A DNA stretch of 64,000 bases from an uncultured Prochlorococcus sp. (GCA_902590775.1 CACIYC010000002.1:1-64000), one strand, 5' to 3'; counted from the first letter of the stretch, positions 52,504-62,650 are shown. The notes: generated by a model not told the origin, from the sequence alone. Program-made: numbers and translations.

Positions 52504-53208
52504 ATGAGTGAATGGTGGCAATGGTTACCTAAAAAAGGAAGCGATTCTCTTGGCTTTGCTGTAGTAGGAATTGGTCGTTTCGGGACTGCTGTTTGTCGTG
52601 AGTTGATTCGTAATGGGGTTGAAGTACTTGCGGTTGACTCTTCGGAACGCGCTATAGAAGAATTACGTCAGTTGGAGCCATCAATTGAAGCTAGAGTTGT
52701 TGATTCCACTGATGAAGAATCAATGAAGGAAGCAGGTGTTCTTGAAATGGGCACTGTAGTTGTAGGAATTAGTGAGCCAATTGAAGCAAGTATTACAACA
52801 ACTTTGATAGCAAAAGATACTCAAGGAAGTCAAGTTCAACAAGTAATTGCTAGAGCAACAAGTGATTTACATGAAAGAATGCTTGTAAGGGTTGGTGCAG
52901 ATAGAGTAGTTTTTCCTTCTAGGATGCAAGGGGAGAGACTTGGTTTAGAGCTGGTCCGTCCAAACCTGATTGAAAGACTTGAATTAGATGATCAAACAGG
53001 AATTGATGAGATTAAAGTCCCAGAAATTTTTGTAGGGCGCTCTTTAAGAGATTTAAATCTCCGAAAGAACTATTTAGTTAATGTTTTGGCAGCAGGTCCT
53101 GCAAAACGTTTAACAGTAAATCCACCTGCTAAATATATTTTAGAAAAAGATCATGTTTTAGTTGTAATGGGATTGATGGAGCATTTGCAAAAATTGCCTC
53201 AAGTGTGA
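52504..53208 (+). CDS. TrkA/KtrA-type RCK regulatory protein (ORF opens at 52477)
   Basis: FAVVGIGRFGTAVCRELIRNGVEVLAVDSSERAIEEL; GGAGG ribosome site about 9 nt before ATG 52504. Confidence 0.93.
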   Translation: MSEWWQWLPKKGSDSLGFAVVGIGRFGTAVCRELIRNGVEVLAVDSSERAIEELRQLEPSIEARVVDSTDEESMKEAGVLEMGTVVVGISEPIEASITTTLIAKDTQGSQVQQVIARATSDLHERMLVRVGADRVVFPSRMQGERLGLELVRPNLIERLELDDQTGIDEIKVPEIFVGRSLRDLNLRKNYLVNVLAAGPAKRLTVNPPAKYILEKDHVLVVMGLMEHLQKLPQV

Positions 53209-54342
53209 ATGTATGTTTTAGGTTTAATGAGTGGTACCAGCGCCGATGGGGTGGATGCTGCATTAGTAGATTTTAAAGGTAATTTACGTAAGCCCACCTG
53301 GAGATTGATTAATAAAGCATCAGTTTCATTTGATTCTGACTTACAAAAAATCATTGTTGATGTTGGTCAGGGTTCCAGGCTTAGTAGTACTGAATGGTTA
53401 GAACTTTCAGAGATAATCACAGAGTTTCATTATCGAGCAGCGAAGGCTTGTGACCCTAAGAGCATTGCTCGTGTTGTTGGTTGTCATGGCCAGACTGTTA
53501 GTCATAGGCCTCCAAAAGATTTTGATCGAGGAGCCAGTTTGCAGCTTATTCAAGCTCCTTTACTAGCAACTTTTCTTAATAGACCTGTTGTCTTTGATTT
53601 TAGAGCTAAAAATCTTGCCTTAGGTGGTCAAGGTGCTCCGTTATCTCCTCTTTTAGATCTTGCATTATTAGGCGGAGGACCAGGTTGGAGAGGAGTTCTT
53701 AATCTTGGAGGTATTGCAAATCTTTCATTGTTGCCTCCTAGATGTGGACCAGATCGAAACTATGATCTTATGGGATGGGACTGTGGGCCAGCGAACAGCT
53801 TGATAGATTTTGCTGCCAGGAAGTTTAGTAATGGGAAACTAAATTTTGATTCTGATGGATTGATGGCTGCGGCAGGAAACCCAGATTTGGTTGCTATAGA
53901 GAAATGGTTGGAGGAAGATTTTTTTCAACTTCTACCTCCGAAATCAACAGGGAGAGAAGTTTTTGGTTGCAAAGATCTAGAAAGAAGATTATCTGAAATT
54001 GATTGCAATAATGTTAATGATGTAATTGCAACTTTGACATGTTTTACTGCTTCGATTGTTGCTCAGGATTTAGATAATCTTTTTCGACGTCACTATATAA
54101 AACCGATTGAATTATTTGTTGCCGGCGGAGGTAGTAAAAACCCAGTTCTTATGAAAGAAATTTCAAAAAAATGTAAAGGGATTAGAGTTTTGGCTATGGA
54201 GGAGATTGGTATTTCTTCTGAGGCAAGAGAAGCTATGGCTTTTGCCTTTTTGGCATGGTGGTATTGCAATCAAAAAACTTGTACTGAATTGATTACAGGC
54301 GCAGAAAGACCAACTGTACTTGGCAGTTTCGTGAAGCCTTGA
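53209..54342 (+). CDS. anmK: Anhydro-N-acetylmuramic acid kinase
   Basis: [54 protein letters not shown]. Confidence 0.96.
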   Translation: MYVLGLMSGTSADGVDAALVDFKGNLRKPTWRLINKASVSFDSDLQKIIVDVGQGSRLSSTEWLELSEIITEFHYRAAKACDPKSIARVVGCHGQTVSHRPPKDFDRGASLQLIQAPLLATFLNRPVVFDFRAKNLALGGQGAPLSPLLDLALLGGGPGWRGVLNLGGIANLSLLPPRCGPDRNYDLMGWDCGPANSLIDFAARKFSNGKLNFDSDGLMAAAGNPDLVAIEKWLEEDFFQLLPPKSTGREVFGCKDLERRLSEIDCNNVNDVIATLTCFTASIVAQDLDNLFRRHYIKPIELFVAGGGSKNPVLMKEISKKCKGIRVLAMEEIGISSEAREAMAFAFLAWWYCNQKTCTELITGAERPTVLGSFVKP

Positions 54343-54351
54343 AAAGGTAAT

Positions 54352-54741
54352 TTATGGTCGATGAAATTTTATTCTGCGTGGTGCTCCTTTTAAGCGTCTT
54401 GCTTGTTGAGATTCCAGTGATGATCGGAATTGATCTGTCGCAGATATTTTTGAAATACTCTTTTGTTTTGATAGTTGCTCAGCTTCTAATCGACTCACAC
54501 CTTCTTGAATAAGTACCTTTGCCATATTGCTGACAGTTCTTGATTCTTGTTCAGCTAAAAAAGTTAATCGATCACAAAGGTCTTCGGGGAGCACAACTTG
54601 TACTCTGGGAGACTTTGGTTTCCCGTTCGAGGAATTTTGCCGGGTAGCCATGACCCAAAGGATGTAACGGGTACTTAATAGTGTACACTTATAGTCAAGG
54701 ATACTATCCTTTAGTATGATTGTTTCGAGATCAAACTTCAT
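54352..54741 (-). CDS. Ribbon-helix-helix (CopG-like) protein; probable start ATG near 54651 (MATRQNSS...)
   Basis: SPRVQVVLPEDLCDRLTFLAEQESRTVSNMAKVLIQEGVSR. Confidence 0.75.
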   Translation of the reverse strand: MKFDLETIILKDSILDYKCTLLSTRYILWVMATRQNSSNGKPKSPRVQVVLPEDLCDRLTFLAEQESRTVSNMAKVLIQEGVSRLEAEQLSKQKSISKISATDQFRSSLESQQARRLKGAPRRIKFHRP

Positions 54742-54856
54742 TTTTGCTCTTTTGCAAAAAGTTTCAAATGATTTATCCCAATTAAATTTATGCCTATTTC
54801 GTTAAAGCTTTTGCTTTGACATTTAATTCAGTCTTGGTACGCACTCTCTCCTCAAA

Positions 54857-55213
54857 ATGACTAAAAAACCAACTCTTCCATCTTCCCCTCGATCACAAGG
54901 ATCACGTTTAATTGAGAATAATGTAGCTAGAAAGGTTCATAGGAATAAAACTAGAAAGGGTAAAGAAAATAGTGATGTATTAGTTTCTGCGGTCATCAGT
55001 TCATATTTATTGACTCATTTGCACCATGTTTTGCAAAAAGCAGAATTTTCTGCAAATAACGAAGGAAGAAGCGTTCAGGCTGATAATTTTGCACAACTAA
55101 GAAAGGTCTTATGTATGGATGCAAGAAGTATGAAAGATGCATCTGCATTAGGTATGAGAGAGGCTGATTCAGGAAAATTTCATGATTCAAACTTTGGGCC
55201 AAAAGTGGCTTAA
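54857..55213 (+). CDS. Conserved hypothetical protein
   Basis: 118-aa ORF with basic N-terminus and VSAVISSYLLTHLHHVLQKAEF. Confidence 0.55.
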   Translation: MTKKPTLPSSPRSQGSRLIENNVARKVHRNKTRKGKENSDVLVSAVISSYLLTHLHHVLQKAEFSANNEGRSVQADNFAQLRKVLCMDARSMKDASALGMREADSGKFHDSNFGPKVA

Positions 55214-55245
55214 ATGAATAAGGTAAAGCAGTTGTCAATTTTCTT

Positions 55246-55479
55246 ATGAGCCGCAGCAATGTAGATCAGCTTTATCATCGGATTGAGGAAAACTCTTCAT
55301 ACAGAAAAGCTCTTTTTCGTCAAGCTTTGCAGGATCCACAAGGAGCGTTGAAATCAATAGTTCAAATAGGAGATGATCTTGGCTTACCTGTTTCTATAGA
55401 AGATGTGAAGGAATATCTTGCACATCTTGATGATACGGATACTAAGCAATGGTTTATAAAAGCTAGAGGGGGGCTTTGA
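55246..55479 (+). CDS. Small protein weakly resembling Nif11 / leader-peptide domain
   Basis: 77 aa; ALKSIVQIGDDLGLPVSIEDVKEYLAHLDDTDTKQWFIKARGGL. Confidence 0.45.
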   Translation: MSRSNVDQLYHRIEENSSYRKALFRQALQDPQGALKSIVQIGDDLGLPVSIEDVKEYLAHLDDTDTKQWFIKARGGL

Positions 55480-55642
55480 TATTTGGACTTTTTTGTTTCG
55501 TCTTTTCTTTGATTAAAGGTACTTTTTGCAATTCTCTTTTTTCATAACCTCCTCCGCCTGCCAAAGTCCAAAAAAACCAATAGCTAGGGATAGCCAATCC
55601 TGCGGCTAAAAACAAAGCAGCAATTTGTTCTAGTCTTATCAT
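55463..55642 (-). CDS. Small TM protein, 59 aa
   Basis: Minus ATG ORF MIRLEQIAALFLAAGLAIPSYWFFWTLAGGGGYEKRELQKVPLIKEKTKQKSPNIKAPL; not in the track. Confidence 0.65.
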   Translation of the reverse strand: MIRLEQIAALFLAAGLAIPSYWFFWTLAGGGGYEKRELQKVPLIKEKTKQKSPNIKAPL

Positions 55643-55729
55643 TATTCAAACTTAGTAGACTTGGAAGTTTAGTATTTAAGCTCTGCATCCGTGAGCAGTT
55701 TAACTTTATTTATATGAGGCATCTTTTTA

Positions 55730-57442
55730 GTGATTAGACTTGAGCGAGTTAGTAAAATTTATCCTACAGCGGAAGTTCTTAAAGAAATTACGTGGGAAAT
55801 TAGATCTGGCCAACGAATTGGTCTGGTTGGAGTCAATGGTGCAGGCAAATCCACTCAATTAAGAATCATTGCTGGATTAGAAGAAGTAAGTGGAGGTGAA
55901 GTTATTTATGAGGGTGAACCTCGAATAGCTTATTTGCAGCAAGAGTTTGATGTTGATTTAAATAGAACTGTTAGGCAGGAACTTTTTCAAGCATTTGATG
56001 TTGCTTCAAAGGTTTTAAATCAAATACATGAGATTGAGGATGAAATGGTATCAAATAGAGCTTTATTAGATAGCACTTACCTTGATTCTTTGGTTAAGCA
56101 GCACGGAAATCTTCAAATTAGCTTTGAATCTTTACATGGTTATGAGTTGGAGGCAAAAATTGAGAAGTCTTTAGTAAATATCGGTTTTTCTTCTAGTGAT
56201 GGGGATCGATTTATTAGGGATTTTTCTGGAGGTTGGCAAATGAGGGTTGCTTTAGGGAAAATTATTTTGCAAGAACCAGATTTATTATTATTAGATGAAC
56301 CAACTAATCATTTAGATTTAGATACAATTGATTGGCTTGAGAATTATCTTTTAAATCAAACTTCTGCAATGGTTATTATTAGCCATGATCGAAGCTTTTT
56401 AGATAGAATTTGTACGCATATAGTATGTACGGAAAGAGGGATATCTCGAACTTATCTTGGAAATTATACTCAATACTTAGATCAAAAGAATCTCGAAGTT
56501 GAATCACAGAAAGCATCTTTTGATCGCCAACAAAAAGAATTATCAGCTCAACAGGATTATATTGATAGGTTTAGAGCTAGTGCTACCAGAAGTAGCCAAG
56601 CGAAGAGTAGAGAGAAACTATTAAATAAAATAGAAAGAATAGATATGCCTGAATCAGAATTAATTAAGCCTAAATTTTCTTTTCCAGAAGCACCTAAGTC
56701 TGGTAAAAGAGTACTTGAAATACGTGATCTAACACATACTTATGATGATAAAATAATCTTTTTAGGAGCTAAACTTGCAATTGAGGCAGGAGACCATATT
56801 GCAATTTTAGGGCCGAATGGTTCCGGTAAATCGACATTGTTGCGCTTAATAATGGGCATAGAAACTCCTGAGGATGGAATAGCAGAGCTTGGAAAACATA
56901 ATATTGTAGCTAACTATTTTGAACAAAATCAATCTGAGGCTTTAAATTTGGAGCTTACAGTTTTACAAACTTTGTTTGAAGCTGTTCCAGATTGGACTCA
57001 AACAAAAGTACGTTCTCTCCTAGGAGGTCTTGGTTTTAGTAATGATGATGTATTCAAGAAGATTTCTGATCTTAGTGGTGGAGAAAAAGCTCGAGTTGCA
57101 TTAGCTTTGATAATAGTTAGCCCTTGTAATTTAATGCTTCTTGATGAACCAACGAATCATTTAGATATTCCTGCTAAAGAAATGCTTGAAACTGCAATTA
57201 GAGAGTTTAAAGGATCTTTAATTCTCGTATCACACGATCGATTTTTTATATCAAAAGTTGCCAATCGAATTGTAGAAATAAGAGATGGTCAGTTGTTATT
57301 TTATAAAGGTAACTATGATTATTTTATCTCTAAGAAAAGAGAGGAAAAAGAATTGGCGGAGATGATTATTAAAAACGCTGAAAAAGAAGCAAAAAGAGTT
57401 GCTAAACGTAAGTTGCAGAGAAAAAAAGCTAAAAGGATCTAA
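55730..57442 (+). CDS. ABC-F family ATPase (Uup/EttA-like)
   Basis: Two ABC cassettes: GVNGAGKSTQLRIIAG...LLLDEPTNHLDLDTI and [16 protein letters not shown]...LLDEPTNHLDIPAKE; no TM domain. Confidence 0.95.
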   Translation: MIRLERVSKIYPTAEVLKEITWEIRSGQRIGLVGVNGAGKSTQLRIIAGLEEVSGGEVIYEGEPRIAYLQQEFDVDLNRTVRQELFQAFDVASKVLNQIHEIEDEMVSNRALLDSTYLDSLVKQHGNLQISFESLHGYELEAKIEKSLVNIGFSSSDGDRFIRDFSGGWQMRVALGKIILQEPDLLLLDEPTNHLDLDTIDWLENYLLNQTSAMVIISHDRSFLDRICTHIVCTERGISRTYLGNYTQYLDQKNLEVESQKASFDRQQKELSAQQDYIDRFRASATRSSQAKSREKLLNKIERIDMPESELIKPKFSFPEAPKSGKRVLEIRDLTHTYDDKIIFLGAKLAIEAGDHIAILGPNGSGKSTLLRLIMGIETPEDGIAELGKHNIVANYFEQNQSEALNLELTVLQTLFEAVPDWTQTKVRSLLGGLGFSNDDVFKKISDLSGGEKARVALALIIVSPCNLMLLDEPTNHLDIPAKEMLETAIREFKGSLILVSHDRFFISKVANRIVEIRDGQLLFYKGNYDYFISKKREEKELAEMIIKNAEKEAKRVAKRKLQRKKAKRI

Positions 57443-57487
57443 GTAGAATTCTTCTATTATTATTCCTTATTTATCTAACATTAGTTT

Positions 57488-58651
57488 TCAATATTGCTCA
57501 AATTCACTAATGTCTTTTGGCATTATAAAAGTTTTGAATTTTTTGTTATTTCTTAAAATTGTAAATTCCATTTCATTATCAATACCATTATTGTTAATTG
57601 CAATTACTACATCTCTAGGAGATTTAATCTCTTTTTCATCAATAGCAATAATAATATCCTCGGATTTTAAGCCTTTTATTGCTGCTGGACTATTTGGCAA
57701 AACATAATTAATTAAAGCACCTTTTAAAATTTTTTTATTTAACTTCTTTTCATACAAATTTGGGTAGGAAAGACTGACACCAATTATTGCATGGATAGCC
57801 TTACCATTTAATGCTAATTGATTGGCAATATTTATGGCTTGGTTTATTGGAATTGCAAATCCAATTCCTGCTCCGGGTCCAGAATGAATTAAAGTATTTA
57901 TTCCAATTACTTCTCCATCCGCATTCAGTAAAGGCCCACCAGAATTTCCAGGGTTTATTGCAGCATCGGTTTGTATTAAATTTAGTCTTTTATTTGCTAT
58001 GCCTAATTGAGAAACATTTCTATTTAGATTACTAATAATTCCCAAAGTGACTGTTTTCTCTAATCCATATGGATTGCCTACAGCAATAGCCCAGTCTCCT
58101 ACTTTTATCTCATCAGAATTTCCTAAAGTTGCTTTAGGCCATGGTCCTACACTATCAAGTCTAATTACTGCTAAATCTGTAAGAGAATCTTCTCCAACAA
58201 CTCTTCCGGAAACTCTTCTTCCATCTGATAATCCTACAACTAGTTTATCTGTTTTTTCTACAACATGTGCATTGGTAAGTACAAGACCTGCTGATGAAAA
58301 AATAACACCACTTCCTTGTACTCTTTCAATTCTCCATTGAGACGAATTGATATTAGGTAGATCTAGAAATTTTTGAAGATAAGGATCTATTAATAAGCTT
58401 GGTGGAATGAGATATCGTTGTTTATTGCGAACCTTTCTTTGAGTATCAATAGTAACTACTGCTGCCCCGCTTCTTTCCAATGCTTCTGAAACAAAAGATT
58501 TCTTTGCAAAAATTGGACTATCTGTTTGTTTAACTTTTCGTGTAAGTGGTATTGGGTAAGAAATATCTTTTGTAAAAGATAATGCAATAATAAATAGACT
58601 TATAAAATAAGTTAATTTCTTTGGATATCTTTTGATTTTGAAGAAAAACAT
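57488..58651 (-). CDS. HtrA/Deg serine protease with PDZ domain
   Basis: VLTNAHVVEKTD, SLTDLAVIRLD, QTDAAINPGNSGGPLLNADGEVIGIN. Confidence 0.95.
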   Translation of the reverse strand: MFFFKIKRYPKKLTYFISLFIIALSFTKDISYPIPLTRKVKQTDSPIFAKKSFVSEALERSGAAVVTIDTQRKVRNKQRYLIPPSLLIDPYLQKFLDLPNINSSQWRIERVQGSGVIFSSAGLVLTNAHVVEKTDKLVVGLSDGRRVSGRVVGEDSLTDLAVIRLDSVGPWPKATLGNSDEIKVGDWAIAVGNPYGLEKTVTLGIISNLNRNVSQLGIANKRLNLIQTDAAINPGNSGGPLLNADGEVIGINTLIHSGPGAGIGFAIPINQAINIANQLALNGKAIHAIIGVSLSYPNLYEKKLNKKILKGALINYVLPNSPAAIKGLKSEDIIIAIDEKEIKSPRDVVIAINNNGIDNEMEFTILRNNKKFKTFIMPKDISEFEQY

Positions 58652-58744
58652 TTATTCTATTGTGTTTATATTCCGAGACTTTTGATAATAGGCTGACTTG
58701 ACGTAGAATCATTGTTTTTTGGTGTCAATTGCTTGAGACAATTA

Positions 58745-58903
58745 CTATGGTTTTTTAGCTTTTTTGAAAAGTAGAAAAATTTCATGACTTGAAAATGATA
58801 AAAAATCGGCTGGCTTTCTATAAATATTTTGATTATGTTCTTTTTCTATTCTTGCAATTAAGGTTTGGCTGCCAACAGTTATTATAAATGCATTAGCTTG
58901 CAT
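58745..58903 (-). CDS. Small hypothetical protein, 52 aa
   Basis: Minus ATG ORF MQANAFIITVGSQTLIARIEKEHNQNIYRKPADFLSFSSHEIFLLFKKAKKP; not in the track. Confidence 0.45.
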   Translation of the reverse strand: MQANAFIITVGSQTLIARIEKEHNQNIYRKPADFLSFSSHEIFLLFKKAKKP

Positions 58904-58934
58904 AGTTTCTCTTATTTAAAAGACATTTTATTTT

Positions 58935-59213
58935 TTGCATATTAAAATTATGTTCGACTCTGTATTCCCATTTTTATATGCTTGTGTCTTAATCCTCCTT
59001 CTATGGCAAGCATTGCGGGTTATGTCTAGAGGTTTTGTTGCTGCTAATTCACTTCAACGATCTAAAAAACAGATGTCTAAAGATCGGACGGGTAAATTTA
59101 CTGTTCATCCTGAATTACTTAATGAAGAAGGCCAGATTACAGATGAGGATCTTTTGACTGTTCGATTCTCTAATGATATGGATCCTCCAAAGCAAACCGA
59201 ATCGTCTTCTTAA
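58935..59213 (+). CDS. DUF2973-like small membrane protein
   Basis: MFDSVFPFLYACVLILLLWQALRVMSRGF...DRTGKFTVHPELLNEEGQITDEDLLTVRF. Confidence 0.7.
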   Translation: MHIKIMFDSVFPFLYACVLILLLWQALRVMSRGFVAANSLQRSKKQMSKDRTGKFTVHPELLNEEGQITDEDLLTVRFSNDMDPPKQTESSS

Positions 59214-59275
59214 TAGCTATAATTAGTGACTATTAGGAAGACAAGTATTTCTTCAATTAAACAAGGGGTAAAATT

Positions 59276-59659
59276 TTGGAGCAAAGAACACGAGTAGTTG
59301 GAGCTGTAATTAAATCTTTGAGGCTTCCCCCTAGATTTAGATTACGTCTAGTTAAGGAAGATCCTGTTCGCCTTGAATTGAGTCTTACTCCTGCATATGG
59401 CAAAGAGCCTGTCCAAGTTGGGTTGGTTGAATCTTTGGATTTGGTTGCACGAAGAGATCGAGAGGGGCGAATTCCAAGAGATCTGCAAGGAACATGGGAT
59501 TGGACTGTCCGTCATGGCAAAGTTAGTACTGGAGGATGGAATCCTTTTTTAAAAGAGGCGCTCCAAACAATGTTTGAGACTGGTTTGCCTGCAATAATTT
59601 ATGAGGAGTTAACAGGCGAGGAATATCATCCAGTTGATGGAACAAAACATGTTCGTTAA
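59276..59659 (+). CDS. Conserved cyanobacterial hypothetical protein
   Basis: 127-aa ORF, coding composition, TTG start at 59276. Confidence 0.6.
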   Translation: MEQRTRVVGAVIKSLRLPPRFRLRLVKEDPVRLELSLTPAYGKEPVQVGLVESLDLVARRDREGRIPRDLQGTWDWTVRHGKVSTGGWNPFLKEALQTMFETGLPAIIYEELTGEEYHPVDGTKHVR

Positions 59660-59739
59660 ATGATCAGTAAAGTTTCTTTAGGCAAATAAATAACTTTTTT
59701 CTCGTTACTCGATAGAATTTATTTAATTTCACAAAAATC

Positions 59740-59889
59740 ATGTCATCTGAAGATATCGAACCTCGCTATGGATTTGTAAATTATGCTGAGATTTGGAATG
59801 GCAGGTTAGCCATGCTTGGAATTGTTATTGGATTGAGCACAGAATTACTAACAGGACAGGGAATTCTTGGGCAAATTGGATTTGGTTGA
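59740..59889 (+). CDS. High-light-inducible (Hli) protein, 49 aa
   Basis: MSSEDIEPRYGFVNYAEIWNGRLAMLGIVIGLSTELLTGQGILGQIGFG; ExxNGRLAM LHC motif; below the track length limit. Confidence 0.9.
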   Translation: MSSEDIEPRYGFVNYAEIWNGRLAMLGIVIGLSTELLTGQGILGQIGFG

Positions 59890-59921
59890 TTGCTTTAAAA
59901 ATTTGATTTTGGTTAATAATC

Positions 59922-61076
59922 TTGAATAATGAAACGATTCCTAATTTTTCAATTCAGGAGCTCAATCAAGCAATAGGAGATCTTGTTTCCAGGGGATTTG
60001 CTCCAAGATTTTTTTTACATGCTTCTGTTTCCAGTTCTAGATTAAAAAATGGTCATTTATGGCTCACACTAACTGATGGAGATGCAAGTATTTCTGCTGT
60101 CATTTGGTCTTCATCATTAAAATTCATTTCTTTTCATCCCAAGGATGATGATGGCGTTGAAATACTTGGAAAATTAAATTTTTGGAAAAATAGAGCAACT
60201 CTAATAGTTCAAGTTATACAAATCAGGCCAACACTTTCCACAGTATTAAAAAAATTTGAGAAGGTGCGTTCTTTATTAATTCAAGAAGGTTTGATTAATG
60301 AAGCAAGACGAAGGGCGTTACCAAAGTTTCCGAATGCTATTGCAATTTGTACGAGTGTACCAAGTTCTGCTTATGCCGATGTTCTTCGAATAGCCAAAGA
60401 ACGTTGGCCACTTACAAAGTTATTTGTTTTTCCTATACCTGTTCAAGGTGATGTAGCAGCAAAGATTAAATCAGTAATATCTGATTTAGCTAAGTTTTAT
60501 GATCAGTTAGGTATTGAAGCAATTATCGTCACAAGAGGCGGAGGTAGTAGAGAGGATTTGATGGTTTTTGATGATGATGAGTTATGCAGAGAATTAGCAT
60601 ATTTTCCAGTGCCAGTAATTACGGGAATAGGCCATGAAGATGATTTGACAGTGGCAGATTTAGTTTCTGACCATAGATCGGCAACTCCTACGGCTGCAAT
60701 TGTCGATTTATTACCTAGCAAAGCAATGGCGCGAAATGAGCTAGATCAGATTAAACAAAGATCCCAAGATTTTGTTAATTGGATTATTCAAAGAAAATAT
60801 CAAATAATTTCAGATAGAAGAAAAATAATGTTAGATATTCCACCTATTTCAATCTTTAATAAAAAAAAAGAGAAATTATTTCAAAGGTCTGAAATTCTTA
60901 ATGCTTTATCTCCTCAAAGCATTTTAAAAAGAGGGTTTTGTATTCTGAGAAATCATTTAAATCACTCAGTAAAAAGTATTAATGATGTCAATTTAGAAGA
61001 AAAAGTATTGATAGATTGTGCAGATGGTTCTATAGAATCAATAGTTAAGAAAGTTTCTCCACATACTTTGAACTAA
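59922..61076 (+). CDS. xseA: Exodeoxyribonuclease VII large subunit (TTG start)
   Basis: HLWLTLTDGDASISAVIWSS OB fold; VTRGGGSREDLMVFDDDELCRELAYFPVPVITGIGHEDDLTVADLVSDHRSATPTAA. Confidence 0.96.
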   Translation: MNNETIPNFSIQELNQAIGDLVSRGFAPRFFLHASVSSSRLKNGHLWLTLTDGDASISAVIWSSSLKFISFHPKDDDGVEILGKLNFWKNRATLIVQVIQIRPTLSTVLKKFEKVRSLLIQEGLINEARRRALPKFPNAIAICTSVPSSAYADVLRIAKERWPLTKLFVFPIPVQGDVAAKIKSVISDLAKFYDQLGIEAIIVTRGGGSREDLMVFDDDELCRELAYFPVPVITGIGHEDDLTVADLVSDHRSATPTAAIVDLLPSKAMARNELDQIKQRSQDFVNWIIQRKYQIISDRRKIMLDIPPISIFNKKKEKLFQRSEILNALSPQSILKRGFCILRNHLNHSVKSINDVNLEEKVLIDCADGSIESIVKKVSPHTLN

Positions 61077-61384
61077 TGAAAAAATCAAAAGTTAATCAAT
61101 CTTCTGATATTGAATCAGATAGTAAGATAAAAAAACAAGCATTAACAAATCAAAATAAAAAGCTTTTATCTGAAATCTCTAAATTATCTTATGAACAATC
61201 ATTAGAAAAATTAGATATTATTATAGCTAATTTACAGAATGAAAATTTTTTAATAGAGGAGCTTCAAGAAAATTACCTTAAGGCCAGTTTTTATCTTGAG
61301 CATTGTGAGAACTTACTAGAAAATATAGAACAAACAATCATTGAAATTGATTTGAATAAATTTAAATCTAAAAGAAAAGATTAA
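61076..61384 (+). CDS. xseB: Exodeoxyribonuclease VII small subunit
   Basis: LSYEQSLEKLDIIIANLQNENFLIEELQENYLKASFYLEHCENLL; overlaps the xseA stop (TAATGA). Confidence 0.88.
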   Translation: MKKSKVNQSSDIESDSKIKKQALTNQNKKLLSEISKLSYEQSLEKLDIIIANLQNENFLIEELQENYLKASFYLEHCENLLENIEQTIIEIDLNKFKSKRKD

Positions 61385-61385
61385 A

Positions 61386-61715
61386 TTAATCAGTTTCTTT
61401 AGCTTCAATATCGATTGTTGCTGAGCTTGCTGGAATATTAAAATTCGTTTCTTGTTTTTCGCTATTATTACTTGCACCACATATTGGACAATTTTCAGAA
61501 GCTGAAATATATGTGGCACCACATTTCTTGCAATTGATTAAATTTGATTTCAAACTTTTCCAACTAAACCATCCTATACCAGCGATTATTATTGATATTA
61601 AAAATAATAAGATCATTATTCCACCTGCCATATCTATAAATAATCTTCCTATTGGAGTAGGTAAAACAAAAAGTATAATAACCGAAAACCAAATAATAGT
61701 TAGATTTTTATTCAT
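61386..61715 (-). CDS. Membrane protein with zinc-ribbon-like segment
   Basis: Two TM segments then NCKKCGATYISASENCPICGASN (CxxC...CxxC). Confidence 0.65.
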   Translation of the reverse strand: MNKNLTIIWFSVIILFVLPTPIGRLFIDMAGGIMILLFLISIIIAGIGWFSWKSLKSNLINCKKCGATYISASENCPICGASNNSEKQETNFNIPASSATIDIEAKETD

Positions 61716-61726
61716 CTTCCTATAGT

Positions 61727-62650
61727 TTAATTAATTTTATTTGGTTTATTAATTCTATTACTGACTAAACCAATACTCCAACATTGACCAAAATAAATAA
61801 TTAATCCAACTAACCAAATCCATAAAGTTAAAACTAAAACACCACTAATAATTCCGTATGCTTGAAATCTTGATCCTAATGAAAGTATTGTTCTACTAAC
61901 GGCAGAATTTAATAATGTTAGTAAGGTACCTATCATTATTGATCCAGGTATAAGAGGCCTAATAGGTACTCGGCGTCTAGGTACCAATGCTTGTAATAAT
62001 AGTGCCATTATTGTGAAACCTATGAAAGGAAACATTATTTGACCAAGTTCAATCAAGGGTATTTTCCCTAATGCATCTGTTACTTGAGGGCTAGTATTTT
62101 TTAAGTCTGTCCAAAATGCTCCTGGAATCATTCTTAAATAAGAACTAACTTCATCCAGAACCATTAAGACCCCAACCAACAAAACAACAAAAAATGCTTC
62201 AATTCTGTTTCGAATTAGTCTAAAAGCCTGCGCTCTAAGAGGAATTGGACTTGTTTTTGAAGGCAAGGCGTCTTCCCATAGTCGATCTGAACCTCTCTGT
62301 AAGGTCAAATATGCATTACCAGCAGTGATGATAAGAAACATTGCACCTAATATTCCTGCACCAAAGCCTTGATTGACCAGCTTGATTAATGTTGTTTCTA
62401 CTAATCCAACTACAGAAGGAGGTAATACTTGAGCTGCTAATCCAATGATTTGTTGATCCAGTCCTTGCTGTTTGCCTAAAAACCATGAGGCTACAGATAG
62501 TGAAATCAATAAAATTGGGAAGAAAGATTGGAGAGTGTAGTAAGCAAATGCAGCACTGAGGTCTACACAATCACACCGATTCCATCTTTGAGAGGCGTTC
62601 CAAATACTGCGAATAAACCAGTTTACTTGTTTACGCAAGTGAAATACCAC
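61727..62650 (-). CDS. YihY/UPF0761 family membrane protein
   Basis: DLSAAFAYYTLQSFFPILLISLSVASW and GIISGVLVLTLWIWLVGLIIYFGQCW. Confidence 0.88.
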   Translation of the reverse strand: MVFHLRKQVNWFIRSIWNASQRWNRCDCVDLSAAFAYYTLQSFFPILLISLSVASWFLGKQQGLDQQIIGLAAQVLPPSVVGLVETTLIKLVNQGFGAGILGAMFLIITAGNAYLTLQRGSDRLWEDALPSKTSPIPLRAQAFRLIRNRIEAFFVVLLVGVLMVLDEVSSYLRMIPGAFWTDLKNTSPQVTDALGKIPLIELGQIMFPFIGFTIMALLLQALVPRRRVPIRPLIPGSIMIGTLLTLLNSAVSRTILSLGSRFQAYGIISGVLVLTLWIWLVGLIIYFGQCWSIGLVSNRINKPNKIN

